Assembly (NCBI RefSeq): GCF_014203365.1 | Contig: NZ_JACHIS010000001.1 | Location: 1,364,001-1,428,000, forward strand | DNA from: Actinoalloteichus hymeniacidonis | GTDB lineage: Bacteria; Actinomycetota; Actinomycetes; Mycobacteriales; Pseudonocardiaceae | Length of the DNA: 64,000 bases | Reading direction: 5' to 3' | Shown here: positions 17,292-26,324 of the stretch, piece after piece | Layout: each line of letters starts with the position of its first letter | How positions within the stretch are numbered: position 1 is the stretch's first letter | Notes under the pieces: model-generated | The model's database searches: none | What the model was told of the DNA's origin: nothing | Seen by the model: the letters and a program-made list of their open reading frames with translations, nothing else | Made by a program: the position numbers and the translations under genes

Positions 17292-17672
17292 GTGTCGGAC
17301 ACGTACGAGATTGATCCCGAAAAGCTTCCCCAGGCGATCGCGGACCTGGAGGAGGCGTACGCGGCGGCCAGTGCATTGCGCAACCGGGTACTGGACTTGA
17401 GCGCGAACAAACCGGGGAACGGTTCGGACGAAGTCAGTATGAACGCGGCCGAACAGTTGAATCGGTTGGCGAGCGACCCGATGATCGACTCGCTCAGCAG
17501 CACGCAAGAGGCTCTATTGGCGGCCCTCGGGAAGACGATCGAACAGTTCAAGGAGATGCTGGCCGAGTACCTCGATCTCGAAGAGGTCAACCAGATTCCG
17601 GATTACGATCTCCCGGGCACCGACACGCCGCAGAGTTCATCCTGGGCGGTATCGGAGAATCGATCTCCGTAA
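17292..17672 (+). CDS. Small helical protein, probable type VII secretion partner
   Basis: 126 residues, nearly all helix (IADLEEAYAAASALRNRV; AEQLNRLASDPMIDSL; LGKTIEQFKEMLAEYL) with an acidic, Ser-rich tail. This layout resembles EspC/PE-like partners of PPE-type proteins. The gene just downstream on the same strand is PPE-like, which supports the link. There is no WXG motif or signal peptide. GTG 17292 has a GGGGCGG stretch upstream. Confidence 0.6.
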   Translation: MSDTYEIDPEKLPQAIADLEEAYAAASALRNRVLDLSANKPGNGSDEVSMNAAEQLNRLASDPMIDSLSSTQEALLAALGKTIEQFKEMLAEYLDLEEVNQIPDYDLPGTDTPQSSSWAVSENRSP

Positions 17673-17843
17673 CCCTGCTGAGTGTGCTACCGCGATGAGC
17701 GGCACCGATCCTCAGTGCGCCCCGGCGCCCGTCGCCGTGGCCCTAACACACCTCAGATGAGTCGAAACGGCTGTTCGATAGGCAACTGGCCACCGTGACA
17801 GCCAGCCGGAGAATGTCAACCGTTCCATTTGATCGGGGGATTC

Positions 17844-18890
17844 ATGCCTGGCTTGACCGAGCGCTTGCGGACCACGGCTGCGAGCTTCGAGAACCGGACA
17901 GCTTATGAACTTCGAAATCAGCTGGACGCTGTCGGCTATGGCGGGGATTTCGGTAAGGCTTGGCGCGAATGGGTCGAGGTCGCCTACGATTTCGAGTACA
18001 TCGGTGAGTACCTGGATGCCGCCATCAAGAAGGCTGCGGCGGCGCATAGCGGACTCGCGGCGGATGCCTCGCAGAATGCGGTCACACCGCTGGCCGAGTT
18101 CACCAGGCAGGCTAAAGAACAGGCATTGGCCATCGGCAGCGCCGTCAGCGGTCAGGGGCTGAGCCACAAGGTGGTTCGCCGGGCCGCGCCGTTGAACCCG
18201 GCCCCCGGACCGCCCGCGAAGGAGGGCTTCGAGAACGTCCTGCCATCGAGCTGGACCGGGCACGGCGACCGGGTGGAACACTACGAGGACGAGAACCGCG
18301 CTGCTCGATCGGCGATGTATGCCTATCAGGACGCCTCCAACGAGCAGCTGCGAAGCTTCCCGGTGTTCGATCCGCCGCCCGCCGTCGAGTATCGGGTGAG
18401 CGAGGCCGTCCCCACCCTGCCGAACGCCGACGACGAGCCCAGCGTGCAGCCGTCCTCCGTTGCAGGCGGTGTCCGAAGCCTCCCCGGCGATGCAGGGATT
18501 CCGGTGTCGCCGAGCGGGATCCCGGCCGAGCGAGCCGCTGGCGGCGGGCAACCGAGGTTCGTGTCCGGCGGCGCCGGGTCCAGCGCAGGAGCGGGCGCTT
18601 TCGGTCGCGGCCGGACCCATTCCGACACCGGCGGCAACCTCGCACCCCGCCGCACGACCGGTTCCGCCAGTCCGACCGAGAGCGGCAGGCCCACCGGCAT
18701 CACCCCGACGGGCGGCGGACCCGCCCCGACGGGCGGCGGGATGCCGGCCGGTCGTCCCACCGGAAACAGCGGCGACGGCGACGGTGGCGGCGGCATGGAG
18801 CTGGAACACGAGCGCGCCAGCTACCTGGTCGAGAGCGAAGACCTCTTCGGCGACGGACGACAGGTGGCTCCGCCGGTCGTCGGAGGCTGA
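17844..18890 (+). CDS. PPE-like type VII secretion-associated protein
   Basis: 348 residues. Residues 1-140 are helical with a WXG-like hairpin region (GKAWREWVEVAYDFEYIGEYLDAA). The middle (about 190-320) is a Gly/Pro/Ser/Thr-rich disordered linker. The end carries a YLVESEDLFGDGRQVAPPV motif that recurs at the tail of Pseudonocardiaceae ESX-type proteins. It is probably exported with the small partner encoded just upstream. ATG 17844 has GGGGGA 3 nt before it; a TTG at 17829 is in frame. Confidence 0.7.
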   Translation: MPGLTERLRTTAASFENRTAYELRNQLDAVGYGGDFGKAWREWVEVAYDFEYIGEYLDAAIKKAAAAHSGLAADASQNAVTPLAEFTRQAKEQALAIGSAVSGQGLSHKVVRRAAPLNPAPGPPAKEGFENVLPSSWTGHGDRVEHYEDENRAARSAMYAYQDASNEQLRSFPVFDPPPAVEYRVSEAVPTLPNADDEPSVQPSSVAGGVRSLPGDAGIPVSPSGIPAERAAGGGQPRFVSGGAGSSAGAGAFGRGRTHSDTGGNLAPRRTTGSASPTESGRPTGITPTGGGPAPTGGGMPAGRPTGNSGDGDGGGGMELEHERASYLVESEDLFGDGRQVAPPVVGG

Positions 18891-18925
18891 CCCGATCGGC
18901 ACAACGCCGCACCGGTTGACGGCTT

Positions 18926-19066
18926 TCACCCCGCGAAGACCCGAGGCTGCGCGAGTACCGCTGCGCAGCCTTCGGCATCCACGAGGCGTTCCGCGACGGT
19001 GGCCGCCGCGAGTTCTGGCGGCAGCGCCGCGGAGAACTTCAGTCCGGTCAGGGCCTGTTCGTCCAT
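18926..19066 (-). pseudogene. Possible helicase C-terminal remnant
   Basis: A 46-residue frame containing TGLKFSAALPPELAAATVA and ending QPRVFAG. It resembles the last ~45 residues of large DEAD/DEAH or Lhr-like helicases (GLKF..LP..L....L...L.D). No helicase body precedes it. Upstream on the same strand the coding-like signal jumps between frames (a TVLFRLRLRPELSLAEIG stretch at 19080-19180; TWTIILPGHGELRIGRE near 19470-19520). That fits a broken or composite relic. The assignment is tentative. Confidence 0.35.
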
Positions 19067-19514
19067 TCGGGCGCCTGCGGCTCGGGTGCCCGCCGAATCA
19101 GCTCCCCGATCTCGGCCAAGGACAACTCGGGGCGTAGCCGCAGCCGGAACAGCACGGTTCGGCCGAATCCCAGCAACGTCGCGCCCTGCCGATCTCGCTC
19201 TATCCGGCATCGAGCGGGATGAGGTCGTTCGTGGAGCCGGTGACGGTGACGGTGATGGCGTGGTCGTGCAGGCGTCGACGGGTTCGATCTCCGGCGATCG
19301 CGCAGGACTGTGGGCTTCCGGTGTGACGAGGCGTCGATGGGTCGATTTCCGCAGGTCCGCACGGTCGCCGCTCCCTTGGGCGGCAGCGCGGCAGAGGACC
19401 CCGTACCGAGACGGAGGAGCAGCTTCACCTCGGCGGTCTCCACCGCTGGTACCGGTCGTGTCCCGGTCTCGCGGCCGATGCGCAGCTCACCGTGCCCCGG
19501 CAGGATGATCGTCC

Positions 19515-20552
19515 ATGTCGACGTCACCAGGGCAGGGCCGAATCGAGTCGGATCAGGACCGATCGAACCCGCCCGGCCCAACCCCGTCCGCCCGCCGCAT
19601 CGCCGCCCTGGACGCCCTTCGAGGATTCGCGCTCTGCGGCATCATCTTCATCAACATTCCGCAGACCCTCGACATGCTGCCGGATCTGGCCGCTGCTCCG
19701 GACGGCCTGCGGATCTTCGTCCTCGGGCGGTTCTATCCGATCTTCTATCTGCTGTTCGGCGTCGGCTTCGGGTTGTTCCTCCGCTCCGCAGCTCGGCGCA
19801 CTGATCGACCTCGAATCCTGTTGCTGCGACGATTGGTGGCCTTGGGTGCTGTCGGCGCGTTGCATCACCAACTCCAACCGGGCGAGGTGCTGCTGCCCTT
19901 CGCGATCACTGGCTTGCTGGTCCTGCTGCCGTTGAGCTTCGCGTCGACTCGCGTGACGCTCGTCCTCGGTCTGGTCCTCACGGTGGCGGGGTTGGCGGCG
20001 GGTGTCGGCGGGCTCGCGCTGCTGCCGGGGTTGTTCGCCATGGGCTTCGCGATGGCGGCATCGGGCACGGCGGAACGCCTGCCCAGCCGCGCCGGGGTAC
20101 TGGCCAGCGCGGTGGTGGTGTCCGCCTTGGTTGCCTGCCTGTCTTATTGGTTGGTCACCTCGGTGGTGCCCGCAGTGGTGGCGCAACGGTTGGGCCTGGT
20201 GTTCTCATTGGCCATGTCGCTGGGATACGCCGCGCTGTTCCTGCTGCTGTTGCACACACCGCTGGGTTCGCTGCTCTCCGGTGTGTTGGCGCCCCTGGGT
20301 CGATTGGCCTTGACGAACTACCTGACGGCGACGGTGTTGTTCGTGGTGCTCGGCGAGCTGCTCGGGCTGCGTGGTTCGGCGGACTGGGGCACGGCTGCGC
20401 TGCTGGGAGCAGGCATTCTTGCTGTTCAGGCCGTGTGGAGCCCGTTGTGGTTGCGGGCTTTCCGCTATGGTCCGCTGGAGTGGGTGTGGCGGTGCAGCAC
20501 GTATTGGCGGTGGCTGCCGATCCGAGACGCGGCCGGGGGAGGGCATCGGTGA
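19515..20552 (+). CDS. DUF418-family membrane protein
   Basis: 345 residues with about eight hydrophobic segments. The N-terminal RIAALDALRGFALCGIIFIN and the C-terminal FRYGPLEWVWRCSTYWRW are the two signatures of the DUF418/YeiB family. Members are multi-pass inner-membrane proteins related to acyltransferase-3-like proteins and are suspected transporters or acyl carriers; the function is unproven. The gene precedes a two-component system on the same strand. Confidence 0.85.
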   Translation: MSTSPGQGRIESDQDRSNPPGPTPSARRIAALDALRGFALCGIIFINIPQTLDMLPDLAAAPDGLRIFVLGRFYPIFYLLFGVGFGLFLRSAARRTDRPRILLLRRLVALGAVGALHHQLQPGEVLLPFAITGLLVLLPLSFASTRVTLVLGLVLTVAGLAAGVGGLALLPGLFAMGFAMAASGTAERLPSRAGVLASAVVVSALVACLSYWLVTSVVPAVVAQRLGLVFSLAMSLGYAALFLLLLHTPLGSLLSGVLAPLGRLALTNYLTATVLFVVLGELLGLRGSADWGTAALLGAGILAVQAVWSPLWLRAFRYGPLEWVWRCSTYWRWLPIRDAAGGGHR

Positions 20553-20642
20553 ACAGCCGGTTTGCGGGGCTCGCCGGTTTCGGCGCCGATGAGTCATGGA
20601 GGGTTCGATGCCGCTAGGCGAGCCTGGCGCCTCGGCGGCACC

Positions 20643-21908
20643 ATGATCGGCGCGCTGCGCCTGCCGAGGCGATTTGGCGGCCGAACGCCGACTGCCCGCG
20701 ATGCCTCGGCCGCTTTCCTGCTGATCGGCGTGGTGTTGTTGTCGCGCATCGGCTTCGGGATGGCCAACGGCAGCGGGGAGTTCCCCGGTTCGTGGTCGGT
20801 GTTCCTGCTGGCGAATGTGCCGAGCGTGCTGGATCTCGCGACGATCGCCCTCCGGCGGCGTATACCTCGGACGGCGTTGGGCCTGGCGACGGCGGTGGTG
20901 ATAGCGAGTTCGGCGCTGCCGACGGCCTTCACCGGCACCGGGGTGGGCGTGGTGGTCTGCGCCTACACGGTGGGGACGCTCCTCCCGCGTCGCGGCGTGA
21001 TCCTCGCCCTGACCGGTTTCGGCGCGGTGCATGCGGTGGGTGGCGCCGTGGCGGTGAGCCTCGGCGTGTCGCTGACGCCGTTGTTGACCTTCCTGGGCAA
21101 CGACGGCAGCACCCCGGTCCAGATTCTGTTGGCCTCGATGGTCTCCTACGGGATGCCCGGGCTGCTCGGCCTCTATATCCAGGCCCGCCGCTCCTACATC
21201 GCGGAGTTGTCTGCGCGGTTGTCGCGGGCCGATATCGAGCGTGAGTTGCGGGCGTCGGAGGCCGTTGCCGAGGAACGGCGGCGGATTGCCCGCGAGCTGC
21301 ACGACGTCGCCGCGCACGACCTGTCGGCCATCATCGTGCAGGCGGGCGCCACGGACCGATTGATCGACGGCGATCCTGCGGCCGCCAAGGCGGCGTTACG
21401 CGCCATCCGCGCGCAGGGCCGCGAGACCTTGACGGCGATGCGCGGGTTGGTGGGGATCATGCGGGCGGGCGGCGAGCATCCGGATGACGAGGTATTCGCT
21501 CCGCAGCCGTCGATCGCGCGGCTTGAGGAGTTGGTGGCGGGTTCCCGGCGGCTCGGGATGTCCGTCGAGTCGGTGGTGTGTGGTTCACCGAGAACCTTGC
21601 CCGCAGTGATCGATCTGGCCGCTTATCGCTTGCTCCAGGAAGGTCTGACCAATGCGCGACGGCATGCGCCGGGCGCTCCGGTCACCTTGACCGTGCGCTA
21701 TGAATCTGCGGCCTTGGTCGTGTCGGTGACGAACACGGCGGCCGTGCAGGCATCGGGGGTGGTTTCCGAGGTGGGCTCCGGGCATGGACTCGTGGGTATG
21801 CGGGAGCGGGTCCACCACGCGGGCGGCATGCTGTCCGCCGGGCCGATATCGACGGGCGGTTGGTGCGTCGAGGCGCGGTTTCCGCTGTCGGATCGGGATC
21901 GTCGATGA
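20643..21908 (+). CDS. NarL-family sensor histidine kinase
   Basis: 421 residues. The N-terminal ~160 residues form four or five membrane helices with no large sensor loop. A HisKA_3 dimerisation domain contains the phospho-acceptor His in ARELHDVAAHDL, followed by an HATPase (LLQEGLTNARRHAPG, GHGLVGMRERV). Signals sensed at the membrane would be passed to the overlapping response regulator. The start is uncertain: ATG 20643 lacks a clear ribosome site, and ATG 20589 would add 18 residues. The stop overlaps the next start (ATGA). Confidence 0.9.
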   Translation: MIGALRLPRRFGGRTPTARDASAAFLLIGVVLLSRIGFGMANGSGEFPGSWSVFLLANVPSVLDLATIALRRRIPRTALGLATAVVIASSALPTAFTGTGVGVVVCAYTVGTLLPRRGVILALTGFGAVHAVGGAVAVSLGVSLTPLLTFLGNDGSTPVQILLASMVSYGMPGLLGLYIQARRSYIAELSARLSRADIERELRASEAVAEERRRIARELHDVAAHDLSAIIVQAGATDRLIDGDPAAAKAALRAIRAQGRETLTAMRGLVGIMRAGGEHPDDEVFAPQPSIARLEELVAGSRRLGMSVESVVCGSPRTLPAVIDLAAYRLLQEGLTNARRHAPGAPVTLTVRYESAALVVSVTNTAAVQASGVVSEVGSGHGLVGMRERVHHAGGMLSAGPISTGGWCVEARFPLSDRDRR

Positions 21909-22561
21909 CCATCGCTGTCGTGGTGGCCGACGACCAGGCCGTGGTGCGCGCGGGATTTCGCACGATCCTGGAGGTCGAGCCGGATATGACGGTGGTCGGT
22001 GAGGCCGCCGACGGGGCCCAAGCGGTGGCGGCGGCTCAACGGTTGCGCCCGAATCTGGTGTTGATGGATGTCCGGATGCCCGGTGTCGACGGGATCGCGG
22101 CTACCCGGACGCTGGCCGCGTCGAACCCGGACATCCCGGTACTGATCATCACGACCTTCGATCTCGATGAATATGTCTTCTCCGCGTTGCGGGCGGGGGC
22201 GGCGGGCTTTCTGTTGAAGGACACCGAGCCCGACGACCTGGTGCTCGCGGTCCGCGCGGTGGCCGCAGGCGATGGTCTGGTGTCGCCCCGCGTGACGCGC
22301 AGGTTGATCGCCGAGTTCGCGAGTTCGTCGCCCGCGCCGCCGACGAGTTCGACTTCGGTCGCGTTGACCGCCCGCGAACGCCAGACCCTGCTGTTGGTCG
22401 CCGAGGGCTTGTCGAACGCGGAGATCGCCGCATCCCTGGTCGTCAGCCCGTCGACGGTGAAGACGCATGTCGGCAACGTGTTGGCCAAGATCGGCGCTCG
22501 CGACCGGGTTCAAGCGGTGATCTGGGCTTATGAGCACGGCATCGTTCGTCCCGGCGCCTGA
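21905..22561 (+). CDS. NarL/LuxR-type response regulator
   Basis: 218 residues. The receiver domain has acidic residues ADDQ, the phosphorylatable Asp in LVLMDVRMPG and the conserved Lys in LLKDTE. The C-terminal LuxR-type HTH includes LTARERQTLLLVAEG and STVKTHVGNVLAKI. It overlaps the kinase by 4 nt, so the two are translationally coupled. The neighbours (DUF418 protein, erythromycin-esterase-like protein) are possible targets, but no operator is evident. Confidence 0.92.
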   Translation: MTIAVVVADDQAVVRAGFRTILEVEPDMTVVGEAADGAQAVAAAQRLRPNLVLMDVRMPGVDGIAATRTLAASNPDIPVLIITTFDLDEYVFSALRAGAAGFLLKDTEPDDLVLAVRAVAAGDGLVSPRVTRRLIAEFASSSPAPPTSSTSVALTARERQTLLLVAEGLSNAEIAASLVVSPSTVKTHVGNVLAKIGARDRVQAVIWAYEHGIVRPGA

Positions 22562-22619
22562 CTGCGGCCAGCTGCCTACGGTGATTTGAGACTTACCGTC
22601 GGACGACCTCTCTCGAATC

Positions 22620-22632
22620 GGAGAAAGTCTCC
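22620..22632. promoter_or_regulatory. Short inverted repeat in a low-GC promoter patch
   Basis: GGAGA-AAG-TCTCC lies 32 bp before the esterase-like gene, in an unusually AT-rich 70-bp stretch (ATATTATTGAATC near 22649). There is no ribosome site, so a leaderless transcript is possible. Confidence 0.3.
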
Positions 22633-22663
22633 ACAGAGTACTTCAACGATATTATTGAATCTC

Positions 22664-23851
22664 ATGAGTCAGGACATTCGAGACTTCGTGACCCCCGAGA
22701 CCGGCCTGCTGGCGCTGGGCGAGCCCACCCACCTGGAGCCGGCGTTTCCGCTGGTCCGCAATGAGATCTTCGCCCGCTTGGTCGAGTTCGGCTTCCGATC
22801 GATCGCCATCGAGAGTGATCGAGTGGCCGCGCTGGCGGTGAACGATTTCGTGCTGCATGGCACCGGCACGCTGGATGCGGCGATGGCCGAGGGCTTCTCG
22901 CACAACTTCGGCCACATCGACGCCAACCGACAGTTGGTCGCGTGGCTGCGCGACTACAACAAGGACCGCCCCGAGGCCGAGCGGCTCGCCTTCCACGGCT
23001 TCGACGCGCCGATGGAGACGATGAGCGTGCCCAGCCCCCGGCGTTACCTCGAATATGTGCGGGATTACTTGGACCTGGATCTCGACATCGCGAGCCTGAC
23101 CGGCGCCGACGAACTCTGGAGCAGGCAGGAAGCCGTGTTGGATGCGGCGTCCTCGCCTGGTGCGACCACCGAAGCGGAGAAGCTGCGCACCATCGCCGAC
23201 GACATGCTCGTCGCGCTCCTGGGGCGGGCCCCGCAGCTCATCGCGACCACCTCGCGTCCCGAGTGGTTCCGCGCCAAGAACTATCTGACCGCAGGCCTCG
23301 GATTGCTGCGGTATCACCGGCAGGCGGCGCGAACCGGTGACCCGTCGACCCGATGGTCCGGCCTGAGCGGCACCCGAGACGCCTCGATGGCGCAGAACCT
23401 TCTCGACATCCGGGAGATCGAACAGCGCCGAGGCCCGACGCTGGTATTCGCCCACAATCTCCATCTTCAGAAGGCGGCCAGTTACATGCGGATGGGCCCG
23501 ATGGAGGTGCACTGGTCCGGCGCGGGCGCGATCGCAAGCTCGTTGTTGGGCGAGCAGTACACCTTCGTGGCGGGCAGCGTGGGTCGCAGCGCGGCAATCG
23601 ACCTGGGCGAGCCCGCGCCGGAAACCCATGAGGGCGAGCTGCAACGCCGGTTCGCCACCTGGGGTCTGACCGCTGCCGCCGAGCTGACCTCGACGCGGTC
23701 CCGCACCGACACCACCGTCGAACAGGGCTATTTCCCGCTCGACGAGGCGAACCTGACCGGCGCGGATTCCGTCTGGCATATCAACACGGGCACCGAGTTG
23801 ATGCCGGAGAGCAGCGGGCTTCGGCTGCGCGCCCGGGAGGTCTCGTCCTGA
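22664..23851 (+). CDS. Erythromycin esterase-like protein
   Basis: 395 residues, of the Ere/succinoglycan-biosynthesis esterase-like family. The GEPTHLEPAFP motif with its His and the AIESD Glu match the catalytic region of Ere enzymes, which hydrolyse the macrolide lactone. HGFDAP and VFAHNLHLQ are further family motifs. Relatives in actinomycetes need not act on macrolides, so resistance is only a possibility. ATG 22664 is chosen since the region before it is AT-rich and non-coding, though the frame is open from 22586. Confidence 0.85.
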   Translation: MSQDIRDFVTPETGLLALGEPTHLEPAFPLVRNEIFARLVEFGFRSIAIESDRVAALAVNDFVLHGTGTLDAAMAEGFSHNFGHIDANRQLVAWLRDYNKDRPEAERLAFHGFDAPMETMSVPSPRRYLEYVRDYLDLDLDIASLTGADELWSRQEAVLDAASSPGATTEAEKLRTIADDMLVALLGRAPQLIATTSRPEWFRAKNYLTAGLGLLRYHRQAARTGDPSTRWSGLSGTRDASMAQNLLDIREIEQRRGPTLVFAHNLHLQKAASYMRMGPMEVHWSGAGAIASSLLGEQYTFVAGSVGRSAAIDLGEPAPETHEGELQRRFATWGLTAAAELTSTRSRTDTTVEQGYFPLDEANLTGADSVWHINTGTELMPESSGLRLRAREVSS

Positions 23852-23916
23852 GGTAATGGTTGCCCGCCGAGTCGGAGGTGGCTCGATCGCGCTCCGGCTC
23901 GGTGGGTGGCAACGGG

Positions 23917-24219
23917 TCAGCGTTTCCGAATCGGCGGGGTTCGCTCGGTACGCGACCGCTCGTTCTGTGGCTCCCGAGCGGGATTGCCGCGCAGCGCCCA
24001 GGCGTGGTCGGCGCAGGTGGGGCAGGTGACCTGCGGGCGAGTCTGGTCGCAGCGGGCGGCGTCGGTGTTGACGGTGAGAATCGCACCGCAGAACGCGGTG
24101 ATCTCGGTGCCTGCGGCCGGTCGTGGTGGGGCGGCGGCGTGCCGATCGGAGAGCGCGGAGCGCGTCCGGACGACGGGTTCCCAGAAGAGCTGGGGATCGC
24201 CGTGCCAGCCTGGAATCAC
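23917..24219 (-). CDS. Small zinc-finger-like protein
   Basis: 100 residues with Cys pairs CGAIL ... RCDQ ... TCPTCADHAW, a likely zinc ribbon as found in small actinomycete proteins that accompany Scr1/DUF397-type loci. The C-terminal end is basic (RSRTERTPPIRKR). Its GTG start overlaps the previous stop as GTGA, so it is the third gene of a coupled operon starting at 25357. A role in nucleic acid binding is a guess. Confidence 0.65.
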   Translation of the reverse strand: MIPGWHGDPQLFWEPVVRTRSALSDRHAAAPPRPAAGTEITAFCGAILTVNTDAARCDQTRPQVTCPTCADHAWALRGNPAREPQNERSRTERTPPIRKR

Positions 24220-24737
24220 CGGCCGGCTCGCACGATGTGTAGGCCGCGGGTCCGGTTGATCGGCTCCCGACGGCGGAACTCGATGCGGGTGGCAGCAGTC
24301 GGATGCGGCGGCGGTGGCTCGACCGGCTTGGGCAGCGGATAGGGATCGACGAGGTCGATGGCGTCGATCAACGCGAGCACCAGTGTCGGCAGTTGGTCGA
24401 GCTCGATGCGCCAGCTGCTGCGGGGCGCGCCGTCGCCCAACACCGCGAGATCGACCCCCAGTCCGGGGTGGATGGTCAGCGACAACACACGGGGGACGAG
24501 CCCGCGGCCGAGCGCGGGCAGTCGGGTTTCGCCTGCGTGGCGGAGGTCGAGATTGTCGATCAACGAGCGGGTGGCGGTCGGATTGAGCGCGGCAAGTCCG
24601 CTGGAACGGAATCCCAGATCGAGCAAGACGCGATGCGCCGACCGGTCGACGGTGATCGCGATCGATTGTGGAACCCGGTGCGGGCCGGATTGTTCGGCGG
24701 GAACCAGGATGAACAGACTGGGATCGGGGTAGATCAT
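24216..24737 (-). CDS. Hypothetical protein, middle gene of coupled operon
   Basis: 173 residues of unknown family, alternating strands (SLFILVPAEQ, SIAITVDRSAHRVLLDLG, RVLSLTIHPGLGVDLAVL, WRIELDQLPTLVLALIDAI) and ending in a Pro-rich, basic tail. There is no signal peptide or membrane segment. The start overlaps the upstream stop (ATGA) with AGGAG just before, and the stop overlaps the next start (GTGA). All three genes are likely expressed together. Confidence 0.6.
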   Translation of the reverse strand: MIYPDPSLFILVPAEQSGPHRVPQSIAITVDRSAHRVLLDLGFRSSGLAALNPTATRSLIDNLDLRHAGETRLPALGRGLVPRVLSLTIHPGLGVDLAVLGDGAPRSSWRIELDQLPTLVLALIDAIDLVDPYPLPKPVEPPPPHPTAATRIEFRRREPINRTRGLHIVRAGR

Positions 24738-25357
24738 GCGGCGCTCCTGATCGGAAGACTGAGGCTGCCGGTGAAGGCGGTGACATAGCCGGTGGGGCGC
24801 GGTGGCCGCGTCGATGGCGGTTGGGCGGGATCGGTCCGTTGCCCGAGATTCGAGCGGGGCGGTGGTTTCTCGGTGCAGCGCGCGACGATCGCGGCAACGC
24901 AGTAGAAGTCGTCGTCGGCAGGCTCGACGCCGTGGGATTCCCGCAGCAGCAGGGCATCGCCCGCCGACGGGTCGAACCGCGCGGCGTCGAAGGCGTGCCT
25001 GTCGTGGGGCGAGGGGTCGGACGGATCAAGCTCGTCGGACGCCTCCAGCGGGGCGGTATCCAGCGACGCGATGGTCAGTAACGCGTCGTCGAGGCGCTGC
25101 GCGGCGACCCGCGCCGCAGCCCGGCGGGACTCGGCGGGGCGTGAGGCCGGACGCGGGACACGCGGGGTCGAGGTGGTTCTGCGCTCGGTGTTGCGTGGTG
25201 CGCTCCGGGGCTTCGGAGCGGCGGATCTGCTGTCCGATGCGGCGCAGCTGGGTCGTTCGGGCGCCGGGCTGCCGAATGAGATCCAGATCAGCACCGCACC
25301 GAACACCATGAGCGCCAGCCCGCCCAAGGCAGTACCAACGAAGCCGTCGATCGGCAT
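24734..25357 (-). CDS. Single-pass membrane protein of unknown function
   Basis: 207 residues. Residues 4-27 (GFVGTALGGLALMVFGAVLIWI) form one membrane helix. The rest is a basic, Arg/Ser/Pro-rich stretch, then an acidic cytoplasmic domain (ASDELDPSDPSPHDRHAFDAARFD). ATG 25357 has an AGGAGG site 5 nt upstream. It is the first gene of a coupled three-gene operon, divergent from a DUF5753 regulator with a shared 95-bp control region. Confidence 0.65.
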   Translation of the reverse strand: MPIDGFVGTALGGLALMVFGAVLIWISFGSPAPERPSCAASDSRSAAPKPRSAPRNTERRTTSTPRVPRPASRPAESRRAAARVAAQRLDDALLTIASLDTAPLEASDELDPSDPSPHDRHAFDAARFDPSAGDALLLRESHGVEPADDDFYCVAAIVARCTEKPPPRSNLGQRTDPAQPPSTRPPRPTGYVTAFTGSLSLPIRSAA

Positions 25358-25374
25358 CACACCTCCTGAGTACA

Positions 25375-25393
25375 AACTCACTATGCTTGAGTT
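25375..25393. promoter_or_regulatory. Inverted repeat in divergent promoter of DUF5753 regulator
   Basis: Arms AACTCA (25375-25380) and TGAGTT (25388-25393) around a 7-nt centre. It lies between the start of the three-gene operon (25357) and the regulator (25452). It is a candidate operator for the XRE protein encoded alongside. Confidence 0.45.
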
Positions 25394-25451
25394 GGTATTC
25401 GGCGGGCAATCGCTCGATGGTGTGGATCTTTTAGGGAAAGGAGGCAGTAGC

Positions 25452-26324
25452 TTGTTGGCCATGAGCGGACTCAACAAATCGCCACGAGCACTGGCTTTGG
25501 GTTCGGATCTGGCAGAAGCGCGCATCAAGAGCGGCCTCAATCAGCGGGAAGCTGCGCAACGGTTCGGGTTTACTCAGGCCGTCATCGCCAGGATCGAAAC
25601 GGGTAGGCGAGTGCCTACGCCGGACGAGTGCGCGGTGCTGCTGGGCATCTACTCGACCCCGTTGGCCGAACGTGAACACATCTTGGAACTCGCCCGGGAT
25701 GTCGATCGAGAGACGTGGACGCCCGTCGGGAGTCGTCATGTGCCACGTCAGCTTGGTGCGCTGGTCAAATATGAGGCCGCAGCCACGGCCATCTGTGAAG
25801 TCAACCCGTTGGTGATTCCTGGTCTGTTGCAAACGTTCGAGTACGCTCAAGCGGTCATGTCGGCGGATCGACTCTCGCCAAGCGAGATAGACGCACGGGT
25901 TATGTTCCGCATGAACAGGCAGAAGGTTTTGCGGGGCGAGGAGCCGTCGAATTATCTGGCGATCATCGACGAGCTGGCCCTCATGCGGTTCGCGGGAGAT
26001 TCGAGCATCATGAAAAACCAGTATGCCAGACTCCTTGAATGGTTGGACTTCGATCACATCGACATCCGCATAGTTCCGCGCTCTACCGGGTTCTACCCCA
26101 GCTTGGCTGGCGGCTACGTCGTATTGGAATTTGACGACGGCCCGCCTGTAGTGCACGTGGAACACATGGGACAGGGAACATGGTTGCACCAAGCTAAATA
26201 CACGAAACCGCTGCTGTCTGCCCGCTCCTCGACGCTGAAGATCGCGCTTGACTCGGATTCCTCCAGGGATTTGATTGCCGCTTATGAAAAAGGAGAAAGT
26301 AATGGAAAAGCTCCGGTGGCGTAA
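25452..26324 (+). CDS. XRE/DUF5753 (Scr1-type) transcriptional regulator
   Basis: About 290 residues. The N-terminal XRE helix-turn-helix (LAEARIKSGLNQREAAQRFG, then IARIETGRRVPTPDE) is followed by a DUF5753 domain (VNPLVIPGLLQTFEYAQAVM; HIDIRIVPRSTGFYPSL). Such proteins pair with DUF397 proteins in Scr1-type regulatory or toxin-antitoxin-like modules of actinomycetes. I prefer the TTG start at 25452, 7 nt after AAAGGAGG; ATG 25461 is also in frame. Codon use is less GC-biased than the neighbours. Its 3' end overlaps the DUF397 gene. Confidence 0.9.
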   Translation: MLAMSGLNKSPRALALGSDLAEARIKSGLNQREAAQRFGFTQAVIARIETGRRVPTPDECAVLLGIYSTPLAEREHILELARDVDRETWTPVGSRHVPRQLGALVKYEAAATAICEVNPLVIPGLLQTFEYAQAVMSADRLSPSEIDARVMFRMNRQKVLRGEEPSNYLAIIDELALMRFAGDSSIMKNQYARLLEWLDFDHIDIRIVPRSTGFYPSLAGGYVVLEFDDGPPVVHVEHMGQGTWLHQAKYTKPLLSARSSTLKIALDSDSSRDLIAAYEKGESNGKAPVA

